A stretch of DNA of 33,919 nucleotides from Pseudomonadota bacterium (GCA_021782995.1 JAJXUI010000031.1:1-33919); one strand, 5' to 3'. Positions 10,683 through 19,068 are shown, numbered from the stretch's first letter. Made by a program: numbers and translations. The notes: generated by a model not told the origin, from the sequence alone.

Positions 10683-11222
10683 ATGAAGTGGTTCATATTA
10701 CTGGGCTTGGCGGGCGCACTGGTGATGGCTCTTTTTCACCTGACGCTGGCTGGTGATTTGCCTGTGGCTGGTCAAGCTGCACCCGATTTCAGTCTGAAGG
10801 ACCAGGAAGGCAAGCTGCATAACTTGGCAGAGTTCAAGGGCAAGTGGCTGGTGCTGTATTTTTATCCCAAGGATGATACACCTGGGTGTACACAGGAAGC
10901 CTGCACCTTTCGTGATGACCTACACCAGTTGACGGCATTGGGAGCCGAGGTGGCAGGCGTAAGCCTTGACGACACCAGCAGTCATGAGGCTTTTGCCAAA
11001 AAATATCACTTGCCCTTTCCGTTGCTTGCCGACAGGCAGGGCGAGGTAACATCACGTTACGGGGCACTCATGAATATGGGGTTGATCAAGATTGCCAGGC
11101 GTTATACCTTTTTGATCAATCCCGAAGGCAGAATCGCAAAAGTATATATCAAGGTGGAAACCACACATCATTCCCGCGAAATCATCGAGGATTTAAAAGG
11201 GTTACAATACCAGAAACAATAA
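10683..11222 (+). CDS. bcp: Membrane-anchored peroxiredoxin of the BCP/PrxQ type
   Basis: 179 residues. It reduces peroxides with a peroxidatic Cys and an atypical resolving Cys five residues later, reduced in turn by thioredoxin-like donors. The motif YPKDDTPGCTQEAC places C69 (peroxidatic) and C74 (resolving); APDFSLKDQEG, VAGVSLD and FLINPEGRI fit the AhpC/TSA fold. Unlike classical cytosolic BCP (about 155 residues), it starts with a hydrophobic segment (WFILLGLAGALVMALFHLTLAG), so it is probably exported or anchored with the active site in the periplasm. AAGGAG at 10671-10676 supports the ATG. The gene is bracketed by inverted copies of a 23-bp repeat. Confidence 0.92.
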   Translation: MKWFILLGLAGALVMALFHLTLAGDLPVAGQAAPDFSLKDQEGKLHNLAEFKGKWLVLYFYPKDDTPGCTQEACTFRDDLHQLTALGAEVAGVSLDDTSSHEAFAKKYHLPFPLLADRQGEVTSRYGALMNMGLIKIARRYTFLINPEGRIAKVYIKVETTHHSREIIEDLKGLQYQKQ

Positions 11223-11250
11223 CATCACATAAAAATCAAAAAAATAGAAA

Positions 11251-11273
11251 AAATAGGGTCAGACTCGATTTTC
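11251..11273 (-). repeat. Inverted copy of the 23-bp repeat downstream of the peroxiredoxin gene
   Basis: Exact reverse complement, over 23 bp, of the core of the copies at 10593 and 10636. It begins 28 bp after the peroxiredoxin stop codon. On the minus strand it is followed by T-rich sequence resembling the CCCTATTTATTT flank of the other copies, so similarity extends beyond the core. The set forms inverted termini around one gene. I see no transposase between them. Confidence 0.9.
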
Positions 11274-11327
11274 CATTAGTATTAATTCAATATAATCAAT
11301 ATATTGAATATCATCAATCCAAATAAT

Positions 11328-12521
11328 TCAGATCAGAACCAGTACACCCGCAATTAACGCAGAAAGCAGCAGGCTAAGTGAGAACCAGGCAAGAGTACGG
11401 TCGTGAAGCAAGCGGCGCAGGAAGCCGGGCGGGTGGGGAGGGCGTGAAAGCCGTTTTACATCACGCGGGGCGGGGTTGATCAGGCGGGCAAGTGCAGCAT
11501 CGGAATCAAAACGTTTTGCCAGCACCAGTTTATTACTGGTCTCCACATCCGCAGCGATACGGCGCAAATTGAATGAGCCGGTATCGGAGGGTGGCGGCAT
11601 CACCATGGTTTTTTCGGATGTGGTTGCACCCGCAGGCTCCAGCACCATAGTGCTGCCTTCATTGAAGACGGGTGTAGAAGCGGTCACGGCAGAGAGTTCC
11701 TGCAGGCAATGACGCAGGTCGTTCACCATCTCCCAGGCATTGGGGTAGCGCTCATCGGGCTTTTTGGCGATGGCGCGTTTCACCACCAGATCGAGCAGTT
11801 GGGTGACTTCCGGGCGGATGCGGCTGGGCGGGGGCGGATCAAACGTGGCCACATTGTGCAGCACATGGGTGAGGCTATCGCCGGTAAACAGCTTGGCACC
11901 GGTGAGCATTTCATACAGCACGATGCCGAGCGAGAAAATATCAGTGCGGTGGTCAATCGCCAAACCGGCGCCCTGTTCGGGTGACATGTATTTCGGCGTG
12001 CCAAGGCGGGTGCCGAGCTGGGTTTTCAGTTCGGAAGATTTCATCCGAGCAATGCCGAAATCCATGATCTTCACGCGTCCGCGCGGTAGCAATACGATGT
12101 TGCCGGGTTTGATGTCGCGATGAATCACGCCGTTGTCATGCGCATAGGCGAGGCCTTCGGCGACCTGTTCGGCAATCGATACGGCTTCGGCGATGGGCAG
12201 TGAGCCCTTGGCAATGCGCTCGGCAAGTTCGGTGCCATTCAGCAGCTCCATCGCCATGTAGGCGAGGGTGCCTTCTTCGCCAAAGTCGTAAATGGTGATC
12301 AGCGCGGGGTGGTTCAGGCGACCGGCGGCCTTGGCTTCCTGGAAGAAACGGGAGTGATATTCCTCGCGTTCCTGCGCATCCTCATCCAGTACGATGGTTT
12401 TCAGCGCGACGGTGCGATCCAGAACGGGATCGTGCGCTTTGTATACCACGCCCATCGCGCCACGGCCGAGTTCAGACTGGATCTGGTATCGGCCCAGTTG
12501 TTTGAGTTTATCGTTTGCCAT
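11328..12521 (-). CDS. Membrane-anchored serine/threonine protein kinase (Hanks type)
   Basis: 397 residues from the ATG at 12521 (MANDKLKQLGRYQIQSELGR); a TTG 24 bp upstream is possible but less natural. All kinase motifs are present: glycine loop GRGAMGVVY (19-27), VALKT with K41, HRDIKPGN with catalytic D136, DFG at 154-156, and GTPKYMSPEQ. A linker of about 100 residues follows, then a C-terminal transmembrane segment (FSLSLLLSALIAGVLVLI), so the kinase is cytoplasmic and tail-anchored. Its start overlaps the end of the cyclase-like gene by 14 bp, implying translational coupling. With the formylglycine-like gene further upstream it forms a signalling cluster. Confidence 0.93.
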   Translation of the reverse strand: MANDKLKQLGRYQIQSELGRGAMGVVYKAHDPVLDRTVALKTIVLDEDAQEREEYHSRFFQEAKAAGRLNHPALITIYDFGEEGTLAYMAMELLNGTELAERIAKGSLPIAEAVSIAEQVAEGLAYAHDNGVIHRDIKPGNIVLLPRGRVKIMDFGIARMKSSELKTQLGTRLGTPKYMSPEQGAGLAIDHRTDIFSLGIVLYEMLTGAKLFTGDSLTHVLHNVATFDPPPPSRIRPEVTQLLDLVVKRAIAKKPDERYPNAWEMVNDLRHCLQELSAVTASTPVFNEGSTMVLEPAGATTSEKTMVMPPPSDTGSFNLRRIAADVETSNKLVLAKRFDSDAALARLINPAPRDVKRLSRPPHPPGFLRRLLHDRTLAWFSLSLLLSALIAGVLVLI

Positions 12522-13233
12522 GAAGTGTCCGGGTAACGCGTTCAATCACGATGGTATCAGATGCCGGTGGGGCGAAATATTGTGCAAGAGGTCTGGGGCG
12601 GTCTTCAATGCTGTAACGCACACCTGCCGATGCAGCCATCAGCAACAGGAATACAGACACGGCAATGATTGTGAACAATTTGCTGCGTTTGGCGGGTGCC
12701 TTGCGATCCAGCGTATAAACCTGATAGGTGCGCAGACCGGCATCGCTGAAATTGGCGGTTTGCACCAGCGAGAATTCGGCACCGGGTTTTGCCCTGGCCA
12801 GTGCAGTGCGGAAATTCTGCGAGGCAATCAGTCCGGTTTCATTGGCGGCAGCGGCCATGACCGAGGCGGTTGCCACGCCGTCTCCCGCCAGCGCGTGGTC
12901 TTCAGTTGCGCTTTCGGCGTTGCCGTTCTTGATGACTTCAACCGGGCCGTGATCAATACCAATGCTCAGGTTAAGGCCGGATTGCTTTGCATAAAGCGCA
13001 CGTTCGGAAAAGGATAATGCTGCCACCGGATTATTCAGGAAAGCGACGGAAGCACTGCCATGTCCGCCCAGCACCACCCGGGATTGTTCAGGAATGTCAG
13101 GAAGCAGCAGCGCCAGTAAGGTGTCCAGTTGTGCGCGCAACCTGGCTTGTTCAGCTACGGGACGGCGCGCATAGTCCTGCATGCGCAGCATCACAACGCT
13201 GCATTGGGCGGGTAAATTGAAGGATTCAGACAT
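12508..13233 (-). CDS. Degenerate class III cyclase-like membrane protein
   Basis: 241 residues. Residues 10-170 resemble an adenylate/guanylate cyclase catalytic domain: GLNLSIGIDHGPVEVIKNGN matches the G(I/V)xxGxV segment, and DHALAGDGVATASVM matches the GxxVNxAAR region. The two metal-binding aspartates appear lost (the first strand reads VVMLRMQDYAR, the second VVLGGHGSAS where GD is usual), so cyclase activity is unlikely. A transmembrane segment follows (LFTIIAVSVFLLLMAASAGV, about 185-205), with a short tail on the other side. It overlaps the kinase gene by 14 bp. Likely role, by inference: a sensory or scaffold partner of the kinase. Confidence 0.72.
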   Translation of the reverse strand: MSESFNLPAQCSVVMLRMQDYARRPVAEQARLRAQLDTLLALLLPDIPEQSRVVLGGHGSASVAFLNNPVAALSFSERALYAKQSGLNLSIGIDHGPVEVIKNGNAESATEDHALAGDGVATASVMAAAANETGLIASQNFRTALARAKPGAEFSLVQTANFSDAGLRTYQVYTLDRKAPAKRSKLFTIIAVSVFLLLMAASAGVRYSIEDRPRPLAQYFAPPASDTIVIERVTRTLHGKR

Positions 13234-13329
13234 GTATCGACTGGGGATGCCGGAAGATTGGAATCGTTATGCGCGCATTGTAATCAAACTATATCGGGAA
13301 GGCTTAACCATTCGTCGGCCTTGAACGAC

Positions 13330-14436
13330 TCAAGGCAGCGTCAAGGCCAGACGGAAACCGTAGCTCCAGTCACGATAGTTTTCCGAAAACTTGAAACGCG
13401 TCGTTGCCCGGGCATATTTGGACTTCTTGCCCCAGGAACCTCCACGCAACACGCGCATGCTGCCTCCCATCCAGGCAGCGCCGTCCGCAGGGGCACCCGC
13501 ATAATTGTCATGCCAGGTATCTTCAACCCATTCCCAGACATTGCCGCTCATGTCATACAGGCCAAAGGCATTTGGGTTCTTCTTGGCGACTTCGTAAGTG
13601 GAGTTGAAAAGGAATGAGTCACTGGTGGAGCTGGTCCAGGCGACTTTTTCATCCTTGTTGCTCCCGCAATAATCCTCTTCAGCCCCTGCGTGGCAGGCAT
13701 ATTCCCATTCAGCTTCTGTTGGCAAGCGATACTGCTTGCCCGTTTTCTCATTAAGTTTTTTCAGGAAAACCTGTACATCATCCCAGCTGACCTGCTCGAC
13801 CGGGCAGTTATCGCCGCAATCGGCAAAATAACTGGGATTATTGCCCATGATGCTTTGCCACTGTTTTTGTGTCACCTCGGTTTTGCCTATGGCAAATTTG
13901 TGAGCAAGCGTGACGGAGTGTGCAGGTTTTGCTTCCGGATCAGCATCATCTGAACCCATCGTAAAACTGCCGGCAGGAAGTTCAACCATCTCCGGGCAAT
14001 CCGGGCAATCCTTGAATGATTTGCCTGCCACAGGCTCAGCAACACTTTCCCATTGGTAGATTTTGTCCTGTGCAGCGCGCGCATCCGGGGAGTCCGGCGC
14101 CAGCAGCTTGAAGCGGTTCATTTCTACAAGCGCGTCGCGGAACTTGCGCATTTCGCCCAAAGTTAGTGCGAGACTGTAATGGCCTTCGGCCCACCATGGC
14201 ACCAGCTTCAAGGCTTTGCCATATAGCTCAACCGCCTGCGCATAACGTTTATCCTGCACTGCAAACTCGGCCTGAACCTTGAATTTTCTCGCTTCTTCGG
14301 GGAATTCGGGTTTGGGATTGGCAGCCTGGTATTGTTTTACAACTTCCAGAAAAGGATCGGATGATGTGTCATCAGCATATACCGACAATGAAAACAGGAA
14401 GACAGAAGCGGACAGCCAGAAACGAAGGGTAAACAA
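13330..14436 (-). CDS. Exported TPR + formylglycine-generating-enzyme-like (SUMF1) protein
   Basis: 368 residues with a signal peptide (MFTLRFWLSASVFLFSLSVYA). A TPR-like helical part follows (RYAQAVELYGKALKLVPWWA, about 50-125), then an FGE-sulfatase (SUMF1) domain to the end: FTMGSDDADPEAKPAHSV, KTEVTQKQW, RLPTEAEWEYAC, MSGNVWEWVEDTW, VLRGGSW and YGFRLAL. Family members include sulfatase activators and many ligand-binding or regulatory proteins; no sulfatase is nearby. The start is a TTG at 14434-14436, supported by GAGG (complement of 14445-14448) eight bases upstream. It lies 96 bp upstream of the cyclase-like gene on the same strand. Presence of the genuine FGE active-site cysteines cannot be judged by eye. 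Confidence 0.85.
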   Translation of the reverse strand: MFTLRFWLSASVFLFSLSVYADDTSSDPFLEVVKQYQAANPKPEFPEEARKFKVQAEFAVQDKRYAQAVELYGKALKLVPWWAEGHYSLALTLGEMRKFRDALVEMNRFKLLAPDSPDARAAQDKIYQWESVAEPVAGKSFKDCPDCPEMVELPAGSFTMGSDDADPEAKPAHSVTLAHKFAIGKTEVTQKQWQSIMGNNPSYFADCGDNCPVEQVSWDDVQVFLKKLNEKTGKQYRLPTEAEWEYACHAGAEEDYCGSNKDEKVAWTSSTSDSFLFNSTYEVAKKNPNAFGLYDMSGNVWEWVEDTWHDNYAGAPADGAAWMGGSMRVLRGGSWGKKSKYARATTRFKFSENYRDWSYGFRLALTLP

Positions 14437-14679
14437 AACAGTATCCTCGGAAAATTTATAACAAATTGATTATATTATATTTATTGGAAATGAATGCAAT
14501 TCAAACGGTTTTCAGCCATCAGTATACCAACTGGCTGGCAAATTCATTCAGCCTGAAAGGCAGGGCGTCCATGCTGTCGTCATTTGTTACAAGGGAAAGC
14601 GCCGCTTGATATTATTATCTAACTGATTTATTGATATTTAATACAATCAAATCACCTGCAGAAAGCGATGATATGATCG
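14437..14679 (-). promoter_or_regulatory. AT-rich gap, probable promoter region of the SUMF1/cyclase/kinase cluster
   Basis: 243 bp without a coding frame between the DsrE-like gene and the TTG start at 14436. It is rich in TATA-like runs (for example around 14465-14485 and 14605-14650) and has one weak inverted repeat, CAGCCA (14513-14518) / TGGCTG (14532-14537). Several sequences could act as a -10 element, and I cannot choose one. Confidence 0.35.
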
Positions 14680-15156
14680 TTAACGGGCATCAATCAGCAA
14701 CTCTTCGTAACCGAGTGCCTTGTAGTCATTAATCTGGGCAGGTCCCGATGCAGAGACATCAACATATTCTGGAAAATCTTCCGAGCTGATTTTGAACATC
14801 TCTGCATGGGCACCGCACACATGCAGCTGCACATCATCATCCCGTTTGAGCTGTTTCACCAATTGATGCGCTGCGAGATGCTTGCCAGCCTGACTGCGCG
14901 TCAATGCAAACTCTTCCCGTCCATGAGAAACGATGGCCACAGGCAATGCGGGAAAACGCTGGCGCAATTGACGGATGGCTTCCCCGGCTCGAGGCAGAGC
15001 CCACTCCAGGCCGGACGCATCACTGGTCAGGATTTCTATCACGACGCCTGGCGGGGCAGCGTCATCTTGCAAGAGTTGCTCCAGTTCCCGGCCAACGGCC
15101 AGGTCACTTGCGGATAAAAATCCGAGAAACAGAAAATTCAGGAAAAATCTGAGCAT
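14680..15156 (-). CDS. Exported DsrE-like protein
   Basis: 158 residues from the ATG at 15156, preceded by GGGAG at suitable distance; an in-frame start at 15207 would add 17 unrelated residues. The N-terminus (MLRFFLNFLFLGFLSASDLA) looks like a signal peptide or anchor. The rest resembles the DsrE/DsrF-like fold: VVIEILTSDASG, LPVAIVSHG, LHVCGAHAEMF with a single conserved-type Cys (C114), and a C-terminal DYKALGYEELLIDA strand-helix. DsrE-like proteins take part in sulfur relay or have unknown roles; export is unusual for the relay enzymes. A 243-bp AT-rich gap separates it from the downstream SUMF1-like gene. Confidence 0.7.
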   Translation of the reverse strand: MLRFFLNFLFLGFLSASDLAVGRELEQLLQDDAAPPGVVIEILTSDASGLEWALPRAGEAIRQLRQRFPALPVAIVSHGREEFALTRSQAGKHLAAHQLVKQLKRDDDVQLHVCGAHAEMFKISSEDFPEYVDVSASGPAQINDYKALGYEELLIDAR

Positions 15157-15210
15157 CTGGATACTCCCGTTTTCAGTGCCAGTAAAAGACACACCAAGCG
15201 TGAACAATCA

Positions 15211-15230
15211 GATCCGGGATATCCCGGATC
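15211..15230. terminator. 20-bp perfect palindrome after ubiB; terminator-like hairpin
   Basis: GATCCGGGAT followed by its exact complement ATCCCGGATC, 5 bp after the ubiB stop codon on the minus strand. As RNA it folds to an 8-bp GC-rich stem with an AUAU loop, followed on the minus strand by UGAUUGUU, a weak U tract. It may end the ubi transcript. A palindrome this exact could also be a protein-binding site for the DsrE-like gene that starts 55 bp downstream. Confidence 0.5.
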
Positions 15231-15235
15231 CGAAC

Positions 15236-16765
15236 TCATCCGAGTTTGACTGCAATATAAACAGAAAGTGCGACCAGTGCCGCAAGCAGCACCACACCAG
15301 CCAGCAGAAAATGGTTTCTTCTCGCCTGTTGCTGCAGCATCAACTTGAAGCCGGCTTCGATATGCGAAATATCATGGCTGGCGAGCTTTTCGTGCAGTAA
15401 ACGTGGAATTTGCGGCAGGATCGCGGCATATCGGGGGGCTTCAGTTTTCAGCGACTTGAGAAATCCACGCCAGCCGACTTGCTCGCTCATCCATCTTTCG
15501 AGCCAGGGTTTGGCCGTTTTCCACAGGTCCAGATCAGGGTTGAGTTGCAAGCCGAGGCCTTCGATATTCAGCAGGGTTTTTTGCAATAAAACGAGCTGCG
15601 GCTGGATCTCGATGCCGAAGCGGCGTGAGGTCTGGAACAGTTTGAGCAGCACGCGGCCGAAGGACACTTCGCTCAACGGGCGATCGAAGATCGGCTCGCA
15701 TACCGAGCGGATTGCCGCCTCCAGTTCATCCACGCGCGTCTTGGCTGGCGCCCAGCCGGATTCGATGTGCAGCTCAGCCACGCGCTTGTAGTCACGGTTG
15801 AAGAAAGCGATGAAATTGTGCGCGAGATAATTTTTATCAACATCCGTCAGTGTGCCCATGATGCCGAAATCCAGCGCTATATAGCGTCCATCCGGCGCCA
15901 CCAGGATGTTGCCGGGGTGCATGTCCGCGTGGAAGAAGCCATCACGGAACACTTGCGTGTAGAAAATCTCCACGCCATTTGATGCCAGTCTGGAAAGGTT
16001 AATCCCGCCCGCTTTCAGTGCCTCGATCTGGCTGATGGGGATGCCGCTCATGCGCTCCATCACCATTACCTTGCTGGTACACCAGTCCCAGTACATTTCC
16101 GGAACGATCAACAACGGAGAGTTGGGGAAGTTGCGGCGCAGCTCGCTGGCACTGGCGGCCTCGCGCATCAGATCCAGTTCGTCATGCAAGTATTTGTCAA
16201 ACTCTGCAACCACTTCGCGTGGTTTTAATCTTTTGCCATCCGCCCAGAATTTCTCCAGCAACATGGCGCCGGTATCCAGCAGCGCAATGTCGTGGTTGAT
16301 GATGGGCTCGATGCCGGGGCGCAGGATTTTCACTGCCACCTTGCGTCCGTCATGCAGTTCGGCAAAGTGCACCTGTGCCACCGAGGCGCTGGCAATGGGT
16401 GTGGCATCGAAAGCAGCGAAAACCTCATGCAAAGGTTTGCCGAATTCCTGCTCAATCAATTCGATGGCCTGCTTCGAGGGGAAGGGGGGGACATTGTCCT
16501 GCAATCTGGCCAGTTCGCTGGCCAGATCAGCAGGAATCAGATCCCGGCGCGTGGAAAGCATCTGTCCGAATTTGACGAAGATCGGTCCCAGGCTTTCCAG
16601 CGCGAGCCGTAGCCGTTCCGCACGCGGGCGTGAAGTATTGCGCACGAAAAACAGCAGCTTCAGCGGGAAAAGCAGGATGCGCAGGCGGCGGTTTACCAGG
16701 AAAAACTCATCCAGACCGTAATGAAAAACTATATAGATGATCCGGATGAGGCGTAGCAGGCGCAT
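15236..16765 (-). CDS. ubiB: UbiB, ubiquinone biosynthesis atypical kinase/ATPase
   Basis: 509 residues, usual length is about 510-550. UbiB is a membrane-bound ADCK/COQ8-family protein with ATPase activity required for ubiquinone synthesis, thought to help present lipid intermediates. The family signature KxGQ is seen as VKFGQML (65-71), and later [21 protein letters not shown] and ALDFGIMG are the kinase-like ATP and metal sites. The C-terminus has a hydrophobic anchor ([21 protein letters not shown]). Its ATG overlaps the ubiJ stop codon by one base (TAATG), so translation is coupled to ubiJ. Confidence 0.97.
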   Translation of the reverse strand: MRLLRLIRIIYIVFHYGLDEFFLVNRRLRILLFPLKLLFFVRNTSRPRAERLRLALESLGPIFVKFGQMLSTRRDLIPADLASELARLQDNVPPFPSKQAIELIEQEFGKPLHEVFAAFDATPIASASVAQVHFAELHDGRKVAVKILRPGIEPIINHDIALLDTGAMLLEKFWADGKRLKPREVVAEFDKYLHDELDLMREAASASELRRNFPNSPLLIVPEMYWDWCTSKVMVMERMSGIPISQIEALKAGGINLSRLASNGVEIFYTQVFRDGFFHADMHPGNILVAPDGRYIALDFGIMGTLTDVDKNYLAHNFIAFFNRDYKRVAELHIESGWAPAKTRVDELEAAIRSVCEPIFDRPLSEVSFGRVLLKLFQTSRRFGIEIQPQLVLLQKTLLNIEGLGLQLNPDLDLWKTAKPWLERWMSEQVGWRGFLKSLKTEAPRYAAILPQIPRLLHEKLASHDISHIEAGFKLMLQQQARRNHFLLAGVVLLAALVALSVYIAVKLG

Positions 16766-17328
16766 TATTTGAGGTTGCTGATGCGCTGCTCCAGCCGTGC
16801 GATATCGTCCCGCAGCGCATCAACCTGTTGAATGAATTGTTGAACAGGCTGCGATTTTGCCACAAGTGGGCGCTCTTCCGTCCAGTATTCTGCAAAGGCC
16901 TGGCTAAGGTTGAGCGTGGCATCACGAAGATGTTGCCGTGTGGTGGTGGCAAATTGCAGCAATCGTTCGGCGGCAATATCACCGGTAATATGGCTGAAAT
17001 CCTCTGCCGCATCCCACTGCAGGCTTTTGCTGATAAAGAATATTTCCGATAGCAGGCCGGTGTCGCCCGAGGTTTCAATCAGCGAATAGGCAGCCTCATC
17101 CTTCAATGCCAGCCGTGGCAACAGGCTGGGCGTAATGGTGCAGGTTGCATCGGCCTTCTCGTCTGCACCGGCATTTAACACTGAACCATCGGGCAAGATG
17201 TAAAACGCAAATGAAAACGGCGCGATATGGAATCGCGCCGTCTTGCCGGCAAACTTTGCCAGCCGCTCATTGGCCCAGCCGCTCTGCGTCAGCAGGTGAT
17301 TCAGCGCGGCGGCAGTCAGGCTGAGCAT
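16765..17328 (-). CDS. ubiJ: UbiJ, SCP2-domain accessory factor for ubiquinone biosynthesis
   Basis: 187 residues. UbiJ binds hydrophobic ubiquinone intermediates in the soluble Ubi metabolon. An N-terminal SCP2-like domain is seen ([72 protein letters not shown]), followed by a C-terminal helix with heptad character ([24 protein letters not shown]). Position between the Tim44-like gene (3-bp gap) and ubiB (1-bp overlap) supports the name. Confidence 0.93.
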   Translation of the reverse strand: MLSLTAAALNHLLTQSGWANERLAKFAGKTARFHIAPFSFAFYILPDGSVLNAGADEKADATCTITPSLLPRLALKDEAAYSLIETSGDTGLLSEIFFISKSLQWDAAEDFSHITGDIAAERLLQFATTTRQHLRDATLNLSQAFAEYWTEERPLVAKSQPVQQFIQQVDALRDDIARLEQRISNLK

Positions 17329-17331
17329 TGA

Positions 17332-18171
17332 TCAGTTGACCTGCTGGATACCTGCCAGCAGCCACACGGCCTTGGCATCTTTCAGGTTTTTCTGCACATG
17401 CCAGATCTCGTCAAAGCTCTCTGCAAGCCCGTTGTTTTCGCGGATCTGCCCCGTCATGCGCACACTGGCAATGGCGAAATCACCTTCATTGGCGACTTCC
17501 AGCAGCTCGGTATTGATAGAGACAACTTCAGTCACCTGCACAGCATTGCCGCGTTCCTGGAACTGCATCGATATCTCCGCATACATCTCTGGCGTGGTGT
17601 ACTCACGCACATCATTCAGGTCCTTGCGGTCATTTGCGGCCTGCAAACGGATGAACGAAGTCTTGGCACTGCGCAGGAAAGCTTCCAGCGGGAAATCTGC
17701 TGGGATATTCGGCGATGCTGCGGGTGCAGCAGCCTGTGTGTTGTACGCAGGTTGTTCGTTGCTGAAATTGCCTCCCTGATTGCCCGCATATTGCATGGCG
17801 GGCTGCTGTTGCTGCTTGCGGAACATGCTGATCGCAAACATCACCACGGCGACCAGCGCCAGTATCATCAGAATGCCGCCAAAACCGCCGCCCATGCCGC
17901 CCAGACCGCCAGCAAACAATGCACCCAAGCCTGCGCCTATCGCCAGACCGGCCAGCGGGCCCAACCACTTGTTACCGGCAGGCTGGGGAGCAGCAGGCGT
18001 AGTTGTGTTGGTTGGGGCAGGTGCTGCAGCAGGCGCCTTTTGTACTGGTGCACTCATTGTGCGCTGCTTGCCGAAACTGCCGCCACCACCAAAGCGCTTG
18101 GCCTCGGCGTTCACGGCAAACAGGGACACACTCATCAAGGCGACAGATATCAGCAACAGGAAGCGTTTCAT
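17332..18171 (-). CDS. Tim44-like domain membrane protein
   Basis: 279 residues. Signal peptide or first anchor (MKRFLLLISVALMSVSLFAVNA), then the short Gly-rich element RFGGGGSFG, a Pro/Ala-rich low-complexity linker, a glycine-rich transmembrane segment (about 72-115, including GGILMILALVAVVMFAISMF), a Gln-rich stretch and a C-terminal Tim44/MBA1-like domain (about 155-279) ending AVWLLAGIQQV. Bacterial Tim44-like proteins of this type have no firmly established role. It is located between ubiE and ubiJ in the same direction, 3 bp from ubiJ, which suggests coexpression with ubiquinone genes. The palindrome CAACATGTTG lies 26 bp upstream of its start. Confidence 0.9.
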   Translation of the reverse strand: MKRFLLLISVALMSVSLFAVNAEAKRFGGGGSFGKQRTMSAPVQKAPAAAPAPTNTTTPAAPQPAGNKWLGPLAGLAIGAGLGALFAGGLGGMGGGFGGILMILALVAVVMFAISMFRKQQQQPAMQYAGNQGGNFSNEQPAYNTQAAAPAASPNIPADFPLEAFLRSAKTSFIRLQAANDRKDLNDVREYTTPEMYAEISMQFQERGNAVQVTEVVSINTELLEVANEGDFAIASVRMTGQIRENNGLAESFDEIWHVQKNLKDAKAVWLLAGIQQVN

Positions 18172-18197
18172 GAAATTCCTTAAATATATAATATAAA

Positions 18198-18207
18198 CAA
18201 CATGTTG
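18198..18207. promoter_or_regulatory. 10-bp palindrome upstream of the Tim44-like gene
   Basis: CAACATGTTG is a perfect palindrome in the 128-bp gap between ubiE and the Tim44-like gene, next to the AT-rich run TTAAATATATAATATAAA. It could be an operator half-site pair. A weak hairpin TTGCA/TGCAA at 18274-18288, after the ubiE stop, is the only terminator-like element in the gap. Confidence 0.25.
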
Positions 18208-18299
18208 CGAAGTTATGAAGAATTCTGCAACGTCAAGCTTACGTTAATAAGCGTGGTCTAATATGAGGGGTATTTGCAGGAATTGCAAGGCCTGAATGC

Positions 18300-19031
18300 T
18301 TAAATCTTGTATCCGCGATGTAAAGCTACAACGCCTGCCGTCATATTGAAGAATTCGACACGCTTGAAACCGGCGATTTCCATCATCTGCTTCAGTTCCT
18401 GCTGTCCGGGGTGCATACGGATGGATTCGGCCAGATAACGGTAGCTGTCGGCATCATTCGCAATCAGCTGGCCCATCTTCGGCAGAAACTTGAACGAATA
18501 CAGGTCGTAAATCTTCTCCAGCGGCTTTACCACCCTGGAAAATTCCAGCACCAGCAGGCGACCGCCCGGCTTCAACACGCGGTACATCTCGGCCAGTGCG
18601 GCATCCTTGTGTGTCACATTGCGTAAACCAAATGCGATTGTTACTAAATCAAAATAGTTATCGGGGAAGGGCAGCCTCTCCGCATCGCATTGCGCCGCCG
18701 GCATTATCACGCCATCGTCCAGCATGCGGTCGCGGCCGACACGCAGCATTGCATTGTTGATGTCGGTCAGCCAAACCTGACCGCTGGGGCCCACCTTCTT
18801 CGCAAATTTGCGCGACAGATCGGCCGAGCCGCCCGCCACATCCAGCACGCGTTCGCCGGTTTTAACACCGCTGACCTGGATTGTGAATGCCTTCCACAGA
18901 CGATGCAGCCCGCCGGACATCACATCGTTCATGATGTCGTATTTGCTGGCGACGGAAGTAAACACCTCGGCTACGCGCTTGGCCTTGTCGTTTTCGTCTA
19001 CGGTTTCAAAGCCGAAATGGGTTTTGCTCAT
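18300..19031 (-). CDS. ubiE: UbiE, ubiquinone/menaquinone C-methyltransferase
   Basis: 243 residues, normal for UbiE/COQ5. It methylates the demethylated benzoquinol (and demethylmenaquinol) ring using SAM. Visible motifs are [20 protein letters not shown] and [19 protein letters not shown] at the N-terminus, the SAM motif [25 protein letters not shown] sequence ([14 protein letters not shown]), [10 protein letters not shown], and the C-terminal [17 protein letters not shown]. It is the first gene of the ubi block in this window. Confidence 0.97.
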   Translation of the reverse strand: MSKTHFGFETVDENDKAKRVAEVFTSVASKYDIMNDVMSGGLHRLWKAFTIQVSGVKTGERVLDVAGGSADLSRKFAKKVGPSGQVWLTDINNAMLRVGRDRMLDDGVIMPAAQCDAERLPFPDNYFDLVTIAFGLRNVTHKDAALAEMYRVLKPGGRLLVLEFSRVVKPLEKIYDLYSFKFLPKMGQLIANDADSYRYLAESIRMHPGQQELKQMMEIAGFKRVEFFNMTAGVVALHRGYKI

Positions 19032-19062
19032 GATTTCGGAGTGTGATGAATATGTGTATTGA

Positions 19063-19068
19063 ATTATA
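19063..19068 (-). promoter_or_regulatory. Possible -10 element for ubiE
   Basis: On the minus strand the hexamer reads TATAAT, a perfect sigma70 -10 element, 32 bp before the ubiE ATG. The -35 region is poor, so this is a tentative promoter. Confidence 0.35.

Larger units (their letters stand above)
10001..11311. repeat. Pair of AT-rich inverted repeats (14 bp) flanking two genes
   Basis: ATATTCAATATATT at 10001-10014 is the exact reverse complement of the bases at 11298-11311. The pair encloses the GlcG/HbpS-like gene, the peroxiredoxin gene and the 23-bp repeats. Both copies lie in AT-rich non-coding DNA, so low complexity could explain the match. The span given covers both arms and what lies between. 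Confidence 0.3.

Noticed and set aside
17398..18183. A 261-codon + strand open frame opposite the Tim44-like gene
   Set aside because: Antisense of a recognisable gene; composition is His/Gln/Arg-rich as expected from reading the opposite strand.
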